Shown one piece after another: positions 1 through 5,902 of a stretch of DNA of 7,773 bases. Within the stretch, counting starts at the first letter, position 1. Every line of letters begins with the position of its first letter. Source of the DNA: an uncultured Bacilli bacterium (GTDB lineage Bacteria > Bacillota_I > Bacilli_A > RF39 > UBA660); contig CAJUKM010000006.1 of NCBI GenBank assembly GCA_910587535.1, positions 35,025-42,797 on the forward strand, read 5' to 3'. A program made the translations under genes and the position numbers. Under the pieces are notes generated by a model. The model did not search any database and had not been told where the DNA came from. It saw only the letters and a list, made by a program, of their open reading frames with translations.

Positions 1-17
1 ATATCCTAAGGTAATAT

Positions 18-46
18 TTGAAAAAACTTTTAATACCTAGTACAAT
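18..46 (+). promoter_or_regulatory. Sigma-A-type promoter of rarA-gpsA
   Basis: A -35 box TTGAAA (18-23) and a -10 box TACAAT (41-46) are separated by exactly 17 bp, each one or two mismatches from consensus. Transcription would begin near 53, giving a leader of about 24 nt before the rarA start. The leader holds the ribosome binding site AGGAGG (66-71), five bases from the ATG. The first 17 bases of the window show nothing I can assign. Confidence 0.7.
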
Positions 47-76
47 ATATAATAATCGATAACTTAGGAGGACAAT

Positions 77-1279
77 ATGGAACTGCTAGCAAATACATCG
101 CGCCCTAAAAAACTAAAAGATATAATTGGCCAAGAATCCTTAACGGGTAAAGATGGAATTCTTACAAATCTCATCAAAAATAAAAGACTTTTCTCTATGA
201 TACTTTGGGGCAAACCTGGAACGGGAAAGACTAGTATCGCCTTAGCTCTAGTAGAAGAATTGGGACTATCATATAGAATGCTAAATGCTACTATAAACAA
301 CAAAAGTGACTTCGATATCGTAATCGAAGAAGCCAAAATGAACGGCGAGATGATTCTCATCATGGACGAGATACATAGACTTAACAAAGATAAACAAGAC
401 TTACTCCTACCATATGTCGAAAGTGGTTTGATAACACTTATAGGTCTCACGACTTCTAACCCCTACTACTCTATAAATCCGGCGATCAGAAGTAGAGTTC
501 AAATCTTCGAGTTAAAAGACTTGAGTACAGAAGATATAATGAAAGGGCTAAAACGTTCTAGCAAATCGTTAGAGGGAATATCTATTAATAACGATTCTTT
601 AAAATACATAGCGAGTATCTCTAACGGTGACTTCAGAAGTGCTATGAACACTCTCGAGATGGCATATTACATAAGTAAAGATAAAAAGATAACGCTCGAT
701 CTTCTAAAAAAGATAGACGACAAACCGGTTTTATATACAGATAAAAATGGGAATGGCCATTATGAACTTCTTAGTGCCTTTCAAAAGTCCATTAGAGGAA
801 GCGATGTCGATGCGGCGATCTACTATCTCGCCCTACTGTTAGAGATAGGTGATTTGGATAGTCTTTTTAGGCGTATGACAGTAATAGCGTACGAAGATAT
901 AGGACTTGCTAACCCAGGCATCGGTCCGAAAGTCCATGCGGCAGTTGAAGCAGTAAAGATGTTAGGAATAGATGAAGGAAGAATCCCTCTATCTGTAGTC
1001 GTCTCAGAGATGGCATTATCTCCTAAAAGCAACAGTGCCTACATGGCAATAGACTTAGCACTATCCGACATCAGAAAAGGAAACATAGGTGACATACCAG
1101 AAGTCATAAAAGGTCACTCCTTAAAGTACCGCTATCCTCATGACTATCCGCCAAACTATTGGGTAGATGAAACATATCTTCCTGACAATTTAAAGAATCG
1201 CAAATATTACACACCTAAAAACAACTCTTATGAGAAAAATCTATATAAGATAGATAGAGAAAGAAGGAATAAAAGATGA
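77..1279 (+). CDS. rarA: Replication-associated recombination protein A (RarA/MgsA), AAA+ ATPase
   Basis: RarA is a cytoplasmic, tetrameric AAA+ ATPase related to clamp loaders and RuvB that acts at stalled replication forks. The 400-residue product is close to the usual family length (about 420-450). It shows Walker A GKPGTGKT at 45-52, Walker B with DEIH at 97-100, sensor 1 GLTTSNP at 123-129 and the arginine-finger region NPAIRSR at 134-140. The family-specific C-terminal half follows, with HYELLSAFQKSIRGSD, YEDIGLANPG, LSPKSNSAY and the YRYPHDYP signature near the end. The start follows AGGAGG at 66-71 with 5-nt spacing. The TGA stop overlaps the ATG of gpsA, so the two genes are probably cotranscribed and translationally coupled. 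The small change from the common GPPGTGKT to GKPGTGKT should not affect nucleotide binding. Identification is firm from motifs across the full length. Confidence 0.95.
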   Translation: MELLANTSRPKKLKDIIGQESLTGKDGILTNLIKNKRLFSMILWGKPGTGKTSIALALVEELGLSYRMLNATINNKSDFDIVIEEAKMNGEMILIMDEIHRLNKDKQDLLLPYVESGLITLIGLTTSNPYYSINPAIRSRVQIFELKDLSTEDIMKGLKRSSKSLEGISINNDSLKYIASISNGDFRSAMNTLEMAYYISKDKKITLDLLKKIDDKPVLYTDKNGNGHYELLSAFQKSIRGSDVDAAIYYLALLLEIGDLDSLFRRMTVIAYEDIGLANPGIGPKVHAAVEAVKMLGIDEGRIPLSVVVSEMALSPKSNSAYMAIDLALSDIRKGNIGDIPEVIKGHSLKYRYPHDYPPNYWVDETYLPDNLKNRKYYTPKNNSYEKNLYKIDRERRNKR

Positions 1280-2193
1280 AGGTATCGATTATAGGATCTG
1301 GAGTATACGGAAAATCTATGGGAAAACTGATGATTTCAAAAGATAACGAAGTCATGATGTGGACAGAACAGAAAGACTTCGCTAAAGTAGACGCCCATAA
1401 AGATATAAGACTCACCAATTCTTTTAAAGACATCGCTTCCTTTGGTGATGTAATATTCATCCTAACGAGTGGCAAATTCGTCAAATCTATTTTGACAAGT
1501 CTCAAAGGATATGTGACTAAAGAACATCTTATCGTATTGGGATCTAAATCTATTTTAGAAGACGGTTCACTTATGACCGATCTGTGTGGGTCGATACTCC
1601 CAGATAATAGATATGGTGTGATCTCTGGTCCAACTTTTGCAAAAGATATAGATGCATTACATCCAGTTGGATTTACTTTAGCAACGAGTACACTAGACGA
1701 CTTCGATTTGATAAAATCTATTTTAAAAGATACATACCTTGAATATTCGAGTGATCTAATCGCTATCGAAATGGCTGGATCTCTTAAAAACGTCTACGCA
1801 ATAGGCTCTGGTATAATCGAGGGATTGAATATTGGTCATTCTACGAAATGTCTATATGTTGCTCTTGCTCTTAAAGAGATTGAAAATATATTCGCTTCTC
1901 TAGGACTTGATTCAAGTTCCACTACTACTCTAGCTACTCTAGGAGATCTCATTCTTACGTGTACGAGTAGAGATAGCAGAAACTATACTTTTGGAACTAT
2001 GTTAGCAACTAAAACTAAACGAGAATACACGGAATACCTAAATTCCACAACAGTAGAGGGATACGACAATCTAATAGCTTATAAAAGGCTGTTCACAGAA
2101 AAAAAGATCGATGCTCCCCTACTTTATTCGATAGAAAAAATCATCTCGGGTTCCTCTTCGACTTCTAGTCTTCTAGACGAACTCAAAAACTAG
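1276..2193 (+). CDS. gpsA: Glycerol-3-phosphate dehydrogenase [NAD(P)+]
   Basis: GpsA reduces dihydroxyacetone phosphate to sn-glycerol 3-phosphate with NAD(P)H, supplying the backbone for phospholipids. The N-terminal Rossmann fold begins with GSGVYG (7-12, GxGxxG). Family landmarks follow: the LGSKSI lysine (K91, where KGxE is usual), GPTFAKDI (118-125), GSLKNVYAIGSGIIEGL with catalytic K171, TLGDLILTCTSRDSRNYTFG (221-240, including the SRN-x-x-FG substrate/cofactor motif) and TVEGYDN. At 305 residues it is about 25-40 shorter than typical GpsA, and the loops between core motifs are trimmed. The ATG lies inside the end of rarA (ATGA overlap). The pairing with rarA has no obvious metabolic logic and looks like compact genome packing. 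Identity is secure; the sequence is divergent, particularly K91-S-I in place of KGxE. Confidence 0.9.
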   Translation: MKVSIIGSGVYGKSMGKLMISKDNEVMMWTEQKDFAKVDAHKDIRLTNSFKDIASFGDVIFILTSGKFVKSILTSLKGYVTKEHLIVLGSKSILEDGSLMTDLCGSILPDNRYGVISGPTFAKDIDALHPVGFTLATSTLDDFDLIKSILKDTYLEYSSDLIAIEMAGSLKNVYAIGSGIIEGLNIGHSTKCLYVALALKEIENIFASLGLDSSSTTTLATLGDLILTCTSRDSRNYTFGTMLATKTKREYTEYLNSTTVEGYDNLIAYKRLFTEKKIDAPLLYSIEKIISGSSSTSSLLDELKN

Positions 2194-2215
2194 GTATAAG
2201 CCTAGTTTTTATTTT
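2185..2215 (+). terminator. Rho-independent terminator of rarA-gpsA
   Basis: A perfect 10-bp stem, AAAAACTAGG (2185-2194) with CCTAGTTTTT (2201-2210), has a 6-nt loop and is followed by more T-rich sequence. The left arm overlaps the TAG stop codon of gpsA. The arrangement ends the rarA-gpsA transcript just before the next promoter. Confidence 0.85.
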
Positions 2216-2217
2216 CC

Positions 2218-2246
2218 TTTAAAATGTTTCTAAAATATTGTATACT
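2218..2246 (+). promoter_or_regulatory. Probable promoter of the acetyltransferase and CorA-like genes
   Basis: TTTAAA (2218-2223) and TATACT (2241-2246) are 17 bp apart and resemble sigma-A -35 and -10 boxes (4/6 and 5/6 matches). It starts immediately after the gpsA terminator and precedes the strong ribosome binding site AGGAGG at 2261-2266. The -35 box is weak, so the call is moderate. Confidence 0.5.
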
Positions 2247-2273
2247 AAATACATATAGTAAGGAGGATATGAT

Positions 2274-2714
2274 ATGAACATAAGTTTTAAAGAGATGACA
2301 TTAGATGAACTAAAAGAAACTATCGAATTGTGTAATCTATGTTTCGAAGAAGATACAGACATAGAATATGCACGAGATATTTTTTTAAAAACCGTAAACG
2401 ATCCGAATCAGACATATATAATCGGTCTTGTCGAAGGAAAAATCGTCGCTCATTTAAAGATAAACGTAATTCCGACGATTTATGAAAAGATGAACACATA
2501 TGCTATTTTGAATCATGTATGTGTCCACCCAGAATATAGAAGACACAAAATCGGAACAAAACTTTTAGACTATGCTTTTAAAATATGCAAAGAAAAGAAT
2601 TGTAAAGTCGTCGAACTATGGTCGATGAACTTTAGAACCGCTGCCCATGGCCTTTACAAAGAATATGGCTTTAACGTCGACGATGCCAAATTCTTTTCAA
2701 AACAAGTCGATTAA
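2274..2714 (+). CDS. GNAT-family N-acetyltransferase
   Basis: This 146-residue protein is a complete single-domain GNAT enzyme, a fold that transfers an acyl group from acyl-CoA to an amine. The acetyl-CoA pyrophosphate-binding motif A is visible at about 82-98 (V-HPEYRRHKIGTKLL, the R-x-x-G-x-G/A loop written RRHKIG). Motif B follows at 119-133 (N-F-R-T-A-A-H-G-L-Y-K-E-YGF), with a Tyr that often acts as general acid. The substrate cannot be told from sequence: small-molecule, antibiotic and protein acetylases all share this core. The start follows AGGAGG with 7-nt spacing. The next gene begins 28 bp after the stop without a terminator, so the two are probably one transcript. No functional link between them is evident. 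Confidence 0.85.
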   Translation: MNISFKEMTLDELKETIELCNLCFEEDTDIEYARDIFLKTVNDPNQTYIIGLVEGKIVAHLKINVIPTIYEKMNTYAILNHVCVHPEYRRHKIGTKLLDYAFKICKEKNCKVVELWSMNFRTAAHGLYKEYGFNVDDAKFFSKQVD

Positions 2715-2742
2715 GTATATTTAGAATTAATGAGGAGTACAA

Positions 2743-3924
2743 ATGAAAATAAGTAACGTTTATATAGGTGGATGGTTTCAAAGGACCATGCTCCAACTAT
2801 CTGAAATCTACGACTTTTTGAGAGATGCAAAATCTCAACTAGATCTAGATCCAGAAAAACTGATAGAATATAGAAAAAATTTGAGTATAGGAAAGATAGA
2901 ATACGGCGTCGCTGGAGAGGAATACGTAGAATTCACGACTAGTGAAGGAATATCAGTTAAAGTATTCGAAGATGGTCTCATCGTACTTAATAACCATATC
3001 GTGAGCGAGGATACCCTATTTGCCGATATCGATAAAGTTACAGACTATTACGAGAATAAACTATCACCAGCTTTCAGCTATCTTTTCAGTCTAGGCGCAC
3101 CAGTTCCAAAAGAACTTGCCAATATCGAAACAGTCTATCCATATTTTGTCGTATGCAATAAAATAACTAAGGACGATATGGCGACATTGTTATCTAGAAC
3201 TGAAAAACAAAAATATTTTGAATTTAACAATCAAAACTACGATGTCGTAAGAGGAGATAAATATTACTTCATCAATAATAAGATGAAGACGAACGACAAT
3301 ATTGAGAGATACATAGAAGAACAGATATTCATAAGAGAATTCAAAGGACAACTACACCGCTATTTAAATCTCCACAGAATAATCTGGGAAAAGATCGATA
3401 CAGTTAAAGAAAACGTCAAAGTCAAAGGCTCAGAGATCGTAAAATTTACGACTAAACTAGAAGGATATGCCAAAACGATAAATCTTATCGATGGAAGAAT
3501 AAATCAGATGAGTACATATATATCGACTCGTGAGAAGATCGCTAAAAGTGATGCAGACTTAGAAGAATTCTTAGCTATATCTGGTTATAGATATGAAACC
3601 CTACGAGACACTCTCGACTATATCAAATATCTCTGGAATATGACTAAGAACTATGTTTCCAGTGCTCAAAAACTGTTCGACGGCTTGAAACAAGATGTCA
3701 CGAGCAGTTCTGTAGACAGTTTGACGATAGTCACATCTATGAGCGCAGGCGCTTCAGTGATAAGTCTACTTACTAACTCAGCTCCAGAGTTTACTATGTT
3801 TGGAGTGCTATATTTCTTTATCCTAGCGATAGTCGGTTGGGGATCGACAAAAATACTTTCGACTATTTCTAAAGGTCGCAAATACGACGTATCGGATATA
3901 GAATACGATAAAGACATAAAATAA
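2743..3924 (+). CDS. Unknown two-TM protein with CorA-like layout
   Basis: I do not recognise this 393-residue protein. It opens with an unusual segment, NVYIGGWFQRTMLQLSEIYD (5-24), then a mixed alpha/beta region to about 185. A long, charged, probably helical or coiled-coil stretch covers about 190-320. Two hydrophobic segments follow near the C terminus (about 326-344 and 350-371), joined by a short loop TNSAPEF, and then a polar tail of about 20 residues. No signal peptide is present, so the large N-terminal part should be cytoplasmic. Soluble domain, long helix, hairpin of two membrane helices and short tail is the topology of CorA/Mrs2-type metal channels, and DSLTIVTS resembles the start of their TM1. 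The diagnostic GMN motif after TM1 is absent, so function stays open. The ribosome binding site GAGGAG lies at 2732-2737. It is probably cotranscribed with the acetyltransferase. Confidence 0.75.
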   Translation: MKISNVYIGGWFQRTMLQLSEIYDFLRDAKSQLDLDPEKLIEYRKNLSIGKIEYGVAGEEYVEFTTSEGISVKVFEDGLIVLNNHIVSEDTLFADIDKVTDYYENKLSPAFSYLFSLGAPVPKELANIETVYPYFVVCNKITKDDMATLLSRTEKQKYFEFNNQNYDVVRGDKYYFINNKMKTNDNIERYIEEQIFIREFKGQLHRYLNLHRIIWEKIDTVKENVKVKGSEIVKFTTKLEGYAKTINLIDGRINQMSTYISTREKIAKSDADLEEFLAISGYRYETLRDTLDYIKYLWNMTKNYVSSAQKLFDGLKQDVTSSSVDSLTIVTSMSAGASVISLLTNSAPEFTMFGVLYFFILAIVGWGSTKILSTISKGRKYDVSDIEYDKDIK

Positions 3925-3949
3925 AAAAAGTTAACTATTGAGCTAACTC
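3923..3949 (-). terminator. Terminator of cotE
   Basis: Read on the minus strand, AGTTAGC (3948-3942) pairs with GTTAACT (3935-3929) through one G·U pair, with a 6-nt loop, and is followed by a run of seven T. The gene's TAG stop lies within the hairpin. On the plus strand the same stem has an A·C mismatch and no T run, so it mainly serves cotE; the upstream plus-strand gene may share it poorly. Confidence 0.7.
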
Positions 3950-4510
3950 TTGATTGTCTTCTAGAGGACTATTTTCATCTAAGTAGTCTTCTTTTATTTG
4001 ACTATCTATCTCGTTCATGACATCATCTATTTCCTCGTCGTCGATTATCTCCATATAATCTTCAAAGTTGTCTTCGACGTTGACTCTTATCTTAGTATCT
4101 CCGACTATCTCGATTCCCATCTCTTTTCTGACACTAAACTTGATCGCACCATTTTCGACACCTACGTCTATGACGTTGGGATCGCTAAGAGAACTTACTA
4201 TGACTTCAGAATTATTAGTAAGACTAACATTATTAGAAACTGGAACGTTCATCTTGTCGTTATATGTAAACGTCCCTGTACAAACTCCAGTCTTGGTATC
4301 GTTATCGTATGAATACCATACGTTCACGTCATATGCTCCGTTTACGTATATATCTCTATTGGCCATAGAACCGTTAAACTTATGGTTGATTATCCAACAT
4401 CCCAAAACTGTATTTGGAGTCTGATCTGGTACTATAGTATATTTTTGAGTAGTGGCTTTTTTTCCTTTTCCGACGACCGCCTTCGTCACGATTTCTTTAA
4501 AATATGCCAT
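3935..4510 (-). CDS. cotE: CotE-family outer spore coat protein
   Basis: The 191-residue product resembles Bacillus CotE (about 181 residues) along its whole length. The N terminus MAYFKEIVTKAVVGKGKK, the segment TPNTVLGCWIINHKF (31-45) and AYDVNVWYSYDNDTKT (59-74) match the conserved CotE core almost residue for residue. The C-terminal 45 residues are strongly acidic (DNFEDYMEIIDDEEIDD and on), as in CotE. In Bacillus subtilis CotE forms the layer between inner and outer spore coat in the mother cell, is held by SpoIVA, and recruits outer-coat proteins, partly through this tail. The start follows AGGAGG at 4519-4524. The gene stands alone between two convergent or divergent neighbours, not beside mutS as in Bacillus. 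Identity as a CotE-domain protein is firm; whether this organism forms spores cannot be judged from the window. Confidence 0.9.
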   Translation of the reverse strand: MAYFKEIVTKAVVGKGKKATTQKYTIVPDQTPNTVLGCWIINHKFNGSMANRDIYVNGAYDVNVWYSYDNDTKTGVCTGTFTYNDKMNVPVSNNVSLTNNSEVIVSSLSDPNVIDVGVENGAIKFSVRKEMGIEIVGDTKIRVNVEDNFEDYMEIIDDEEIDDVMNEIDSQIKEDYLDENSPLEDNQELAQ

Positions 4511-4528
4511 TTGTAATACCTCCTATTT

Positions 4529-4556
4529 TAAAATATGCAACTCCCTAGTCGTTTGT
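4529..4556 (-). promoter_or_regulatory. Possible sigma-K-like promoter of cotE
   Basis: On the minus strand, AC (4556-4555), exactly 17 bases, then CATATTTTA (4537-4529) fits the sigma-K pattern AC-N17-CATANNNTA. Bacillus cotE is itself transcribed from sigma-E and sigma-K promoters. The pattern is short and A+T-rich, and it would place the transcript start almost on the ribosome binding site, so this is a weak call. Confidence 0.25.
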
Positions 4557-4562
4557 ACCTAT

Positions 4563-4591
4563 ATTAATTTATCGACTTGCTAAAACGTCAA
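4563..4591 (-). promoter_or_regulatory. Possible sigma-A promoter of cotE
   Basis: On the minus strand TTGACG (4591-4586), a 17-bp spacer and ATTAAT (4568-4563) form a sigma-A-like pair with a good -35 and a mediocre -10. It would give a leader of about 45 nt containing AGGAGG. It competes with the sigma-K-like element as the explanation for cotE transcription and overlaps the promoter of the divergent HIT gene. Confidence 0.35.
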
Positions 4592-4605
4592 AATTAATGT
4601 ATTAT
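4577..4605 (+). promoter_or_regulatory. Probable sigma-A promoter of the HIT gene
   Basis: TTGCTA (4577-4582) and TATTAT (4600-4605) are separated by 17 bp. The -10 box is one mismatch from consensus, the -35 two. The predicted start near 4612 falls downstream of the ATG codons at 4604 and 4610, which supports translation from the ATG at 4628. Confidence 0.5.
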
Positions 4606-4627
4606 GAGGATGGAGGAATATAAAACT

Positions 4628-4996
4628 ATGGATATTTTTTGTCAAATAATAGAAGGAAAAATTGAGGCTTTAAAATGCTTTGAAGATGAAGACGTCGTAG
4701 TCATTATGGATGCCAATCCAAAAAGACCTGGACACTTGCTCATCATACCGAAAAAACACTACACTACTCTCTTAGATTTGGATGATGATATATTAGTAAC
4801 TATAAATAACACTGCTAAATGTTTCATCCAAAAGATGTTTTTAAAGTACCCTAAGATTAAAAGTGTTGTGAGTATCGTGAACTATGGAGAAGAACAAAAG
4901 GTTAAACATTACCACCTTCATCTCATCCCAGATTACGGTGAGGAAGAAATACAAGGCGTTTCACAAGAAGAATTCTGCCGGTTGTTAAAAGACTAA
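4628..4996 (+). CDS. HIT-family (histidine triad) nucleotide hydrolase/transferase
   Basis: HIT proteins bind nucleotides and cleave or transfer at the alpha-phosphate; bacterial Hint-type members split nucleoside phosphoramidates and adenylated intermediates. The triad H-x-H-x-H is present as KHYHLHLIP (His 94, 96 and 98 of 122 residues), with H96 in the position of the usual nucleophile. The upstream HIT signatures are also present: IFCQIIEGKI at the N terminus, GHLLIIPKKHY (35-45) and N-x-G with a Gln before the triad (85-90). I place the start at 4628 (MDIFCQ), because family members begin with this motif, GGAGG lies at 4612-4616, and the promoter's predicted start excludes the in-frame ATGs at 4604 and 4610. 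An extended form of 130 residues is the alternative. The precise substrate is unknown. Confidence 0.88.
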   Translation: MDIFCQIIEGKIEALKCFEDEDVVVIMDANPKRPGHLLIIPKKHYTTLLDLDDDILVTINNTAKCFIQKMFLKYPKIKSVVSIVNYGEEQKVKHYHLHLIPDYGEEEIQGVSQEEFCRLLKD

Positions 4997-5027
4997 AAAA
5001 GTATCAATTATTTTTGATACTTTTTTT
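4995..5027. terminator. Bidirectional terminator between the HIT gene and recO
   Basis: A perfect 13-bp stem, AAAAAAGTATCAA (4995-5007) with TTGATACTTTTTT (5014-5026), has a 6-nt loop. It has a T run at its 3' side on either strand, so it can stop both convergent transcripts. It overlaps the stop codons of both genes, the TAA of the HIT gene on the left and the TAA of recO on the right. Confidence 0.88.
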
Positions 5028-5754
5028 ATTCTATTACACTTTTTAAGAAGTTCTTACTCTTTAAATATAGACCGGTAAATCTATCGTAATACTCGGTGAG
5101 GATTGTATTTATATTGGCAACCACTTCCCCACTGATTTTTAAATCCGTAATCGAATCTATATCGACATAATAATAGAGTCTAAACATCTTTATCGTTTTA
5201 TCGCTATAAATTATTTCACCAGTATGGCAATCTTTACAAATATAACCGCCTTCGTCGCCGCTGATCGTAACTATATCGGTCGAATTGCCACACTTTATGC
5301 ATTTATCTAAATCGATTCCTACTCCTAAATAATCGAGCATCTTTAACTCCAAAATGTTTGTCATTATCATCGGGTCTAATCCGCTTTCTATCTTTAGAAT
5401 AGCGGACTTTAAAATCTTATAGATAGCATTATCTCGACACTGCTTAGCGGTTTGATGTGCTAGTTCGACTACATATGTTAGATATCCTATTTTAACTATG
5501 TCGGTTTTGATATTCAAAAGCGGATTTATTATATCCGCACTTACGAGAGTAGAGAGTTTGTCTTTATGATAATAAACATTGAATATTCCGAGAGTAAATT
5601 TTTCGGTCGCAACACGAAGAGAACTCTTTATCTTCTTGGCTCCCTTAGCCATCACCCCGATTATTCCTTCGTCTTTCGTTAAGATGTTTACTATTTTACT
5701 GGATTCACCATAAGGTGTCTCCGATACTATGATACCTTCAAACTCCCTAATCAT
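5026..5754 (-). CDS. recO: DNA repair protein RecO
   Basis: RecO works with RecF and RecR in loading RecA onto SSB-coated single-stranded DNA and also anneals strands. The 242-residue product has the expected architecture. An N-terminal OB fold covers about 1-80 and begins EGIIVSETPYGESSKIVNILTK in the family manner, including the KGAKK basic segment near 37-41. A helical core follows. A four-cysteine zinc site of the Gram-positive type is intact: C152-x2-C155 (KCIKCG) and C173-x2-C176 (YICKDC). Its ATG lies 6 bp after the stop of the yqzL-like gene. A rather distant AAGG is the only ribosome binding site I see, so translation may depend on coupling to that small gene. The order era, yqzL, recO is the standard Bacilli arrangement. 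Confidence 0.93.
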   Translation of the reverse strand: MIREFEGIIVSETPYGESSKIVNILTKDEGIIGVMAKGAKKIKSSLRVATEKFTLGIFNVYYHKDKLSTLVSADIINPLLNIKTDIVKIGYLTYVVELAHQTAKQCRDNAIYKILKSAILKIESGLDPMIMTNILELKMLDYLGVGIDLDKCIKCGNSTDIVTISGDEGGYICKDCHTGEIIYSDKTIKMFRLYYYVDIDSITDLKISGEVVANINTILTEYYDRFTGLYLKSKNFLKSVIE

Positions 5755-5760
5755 TTACTT

Positions 5761-5853
5761 CTATTTTTCCTTTCTCGAAATTCTTTTATATTCTAGATAA
5801 TCTTCAACTTTTCCAGATTTTTTAAATTTTTCCCAAGCTTCTTTCTTTGTCAT
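5761..5853 (-). CDS. yqzL: YqzL-family micro-protein between era and recO
   Basis: A 30-codon reading frame starts with ATG at 5853 and ends with TAG at 5761. Its product has a core AWEKFKKSGKVEDYLEYKRI. This matches the pattern W-x2-F-x2-[ST]-G-x-[IV]-x2-YL-x-YK-x-I of the YqzL-like family as I remember it, and B. subtilis yqzL (47 codons) occupies the same slot between era and recO. The ribosome binding site AAAGGGG lies about 11 bases before the start. At 30 residues it is shorter than the Bacillus protein, mostly at the N terminus. The molecular role of the family is unknown; its position suggests a link with Era or RecO, or simple translational coupling of recO, which begins 6 bp downstream. 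It is short enough to be missed by standard gene finders. Confidence 0.75.
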   Translation of the reverse strand: MTKKEAWEKFKKSGKVEDYLEYKRISRKEK

Positions 5854-5859
5854 CACTAA

Positions 5860-5893
5860 AATTGCCCCTTTCTACACTTATATTGGGGCAATT
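5860..5893 (-). promoter_or_regulatory. Hairpin covering the yqzL ribosome binding site
   Basis: A perfect 9-bp inverted repeat, AATTGCCCC (5860-5868 on the plus strand) with GGGGCAATT (5885-5893), is separated by 16 bases. In the minus-strand transcript the downstream arm contains the GGGG of the yqzL ribosome binding site, so folding would hide it. There is no long T run after the stem, which argues against an efficient terminator. A processing site or weak attenuator between era and yqzL-recO is possible. Confidence 0.5.
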
Positions 5894-5902
5894 ATGATCA
5901 AT

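Noticed and set aside
5..68. CCTAAG (5-10) and CTTAGG (63-68) as an inverted repeat flanking the rarA promoter
   Set aside because: Six bases 52 bp apart in A+T-rich DNA is expected by chance, and the left copy lies upstream of the predicted transcript start.
64..450. 128-codon minus-strand open frame opposite the start of rarA
   Set aside because: It lies wholly antisense to a gene with full RarA motifs, has no ribosome binding site of note, and its translation is serine/isoleucine-rich without a recognisable domain.
1277..1279. TGA read as tryptophan (Mycoplasma code)
   Set aside because: TGA ends rarA exactly where the family ends, and conserved tryptophans in the window use TGG.
3998..4424. 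Two plus-strand open frames of 104 and 118 codons opposite cotE
   Set aside because: The minus-strand frame has a strong CotE match, a ribosome binding site and a terminator, so these are shadows of its codon bias.
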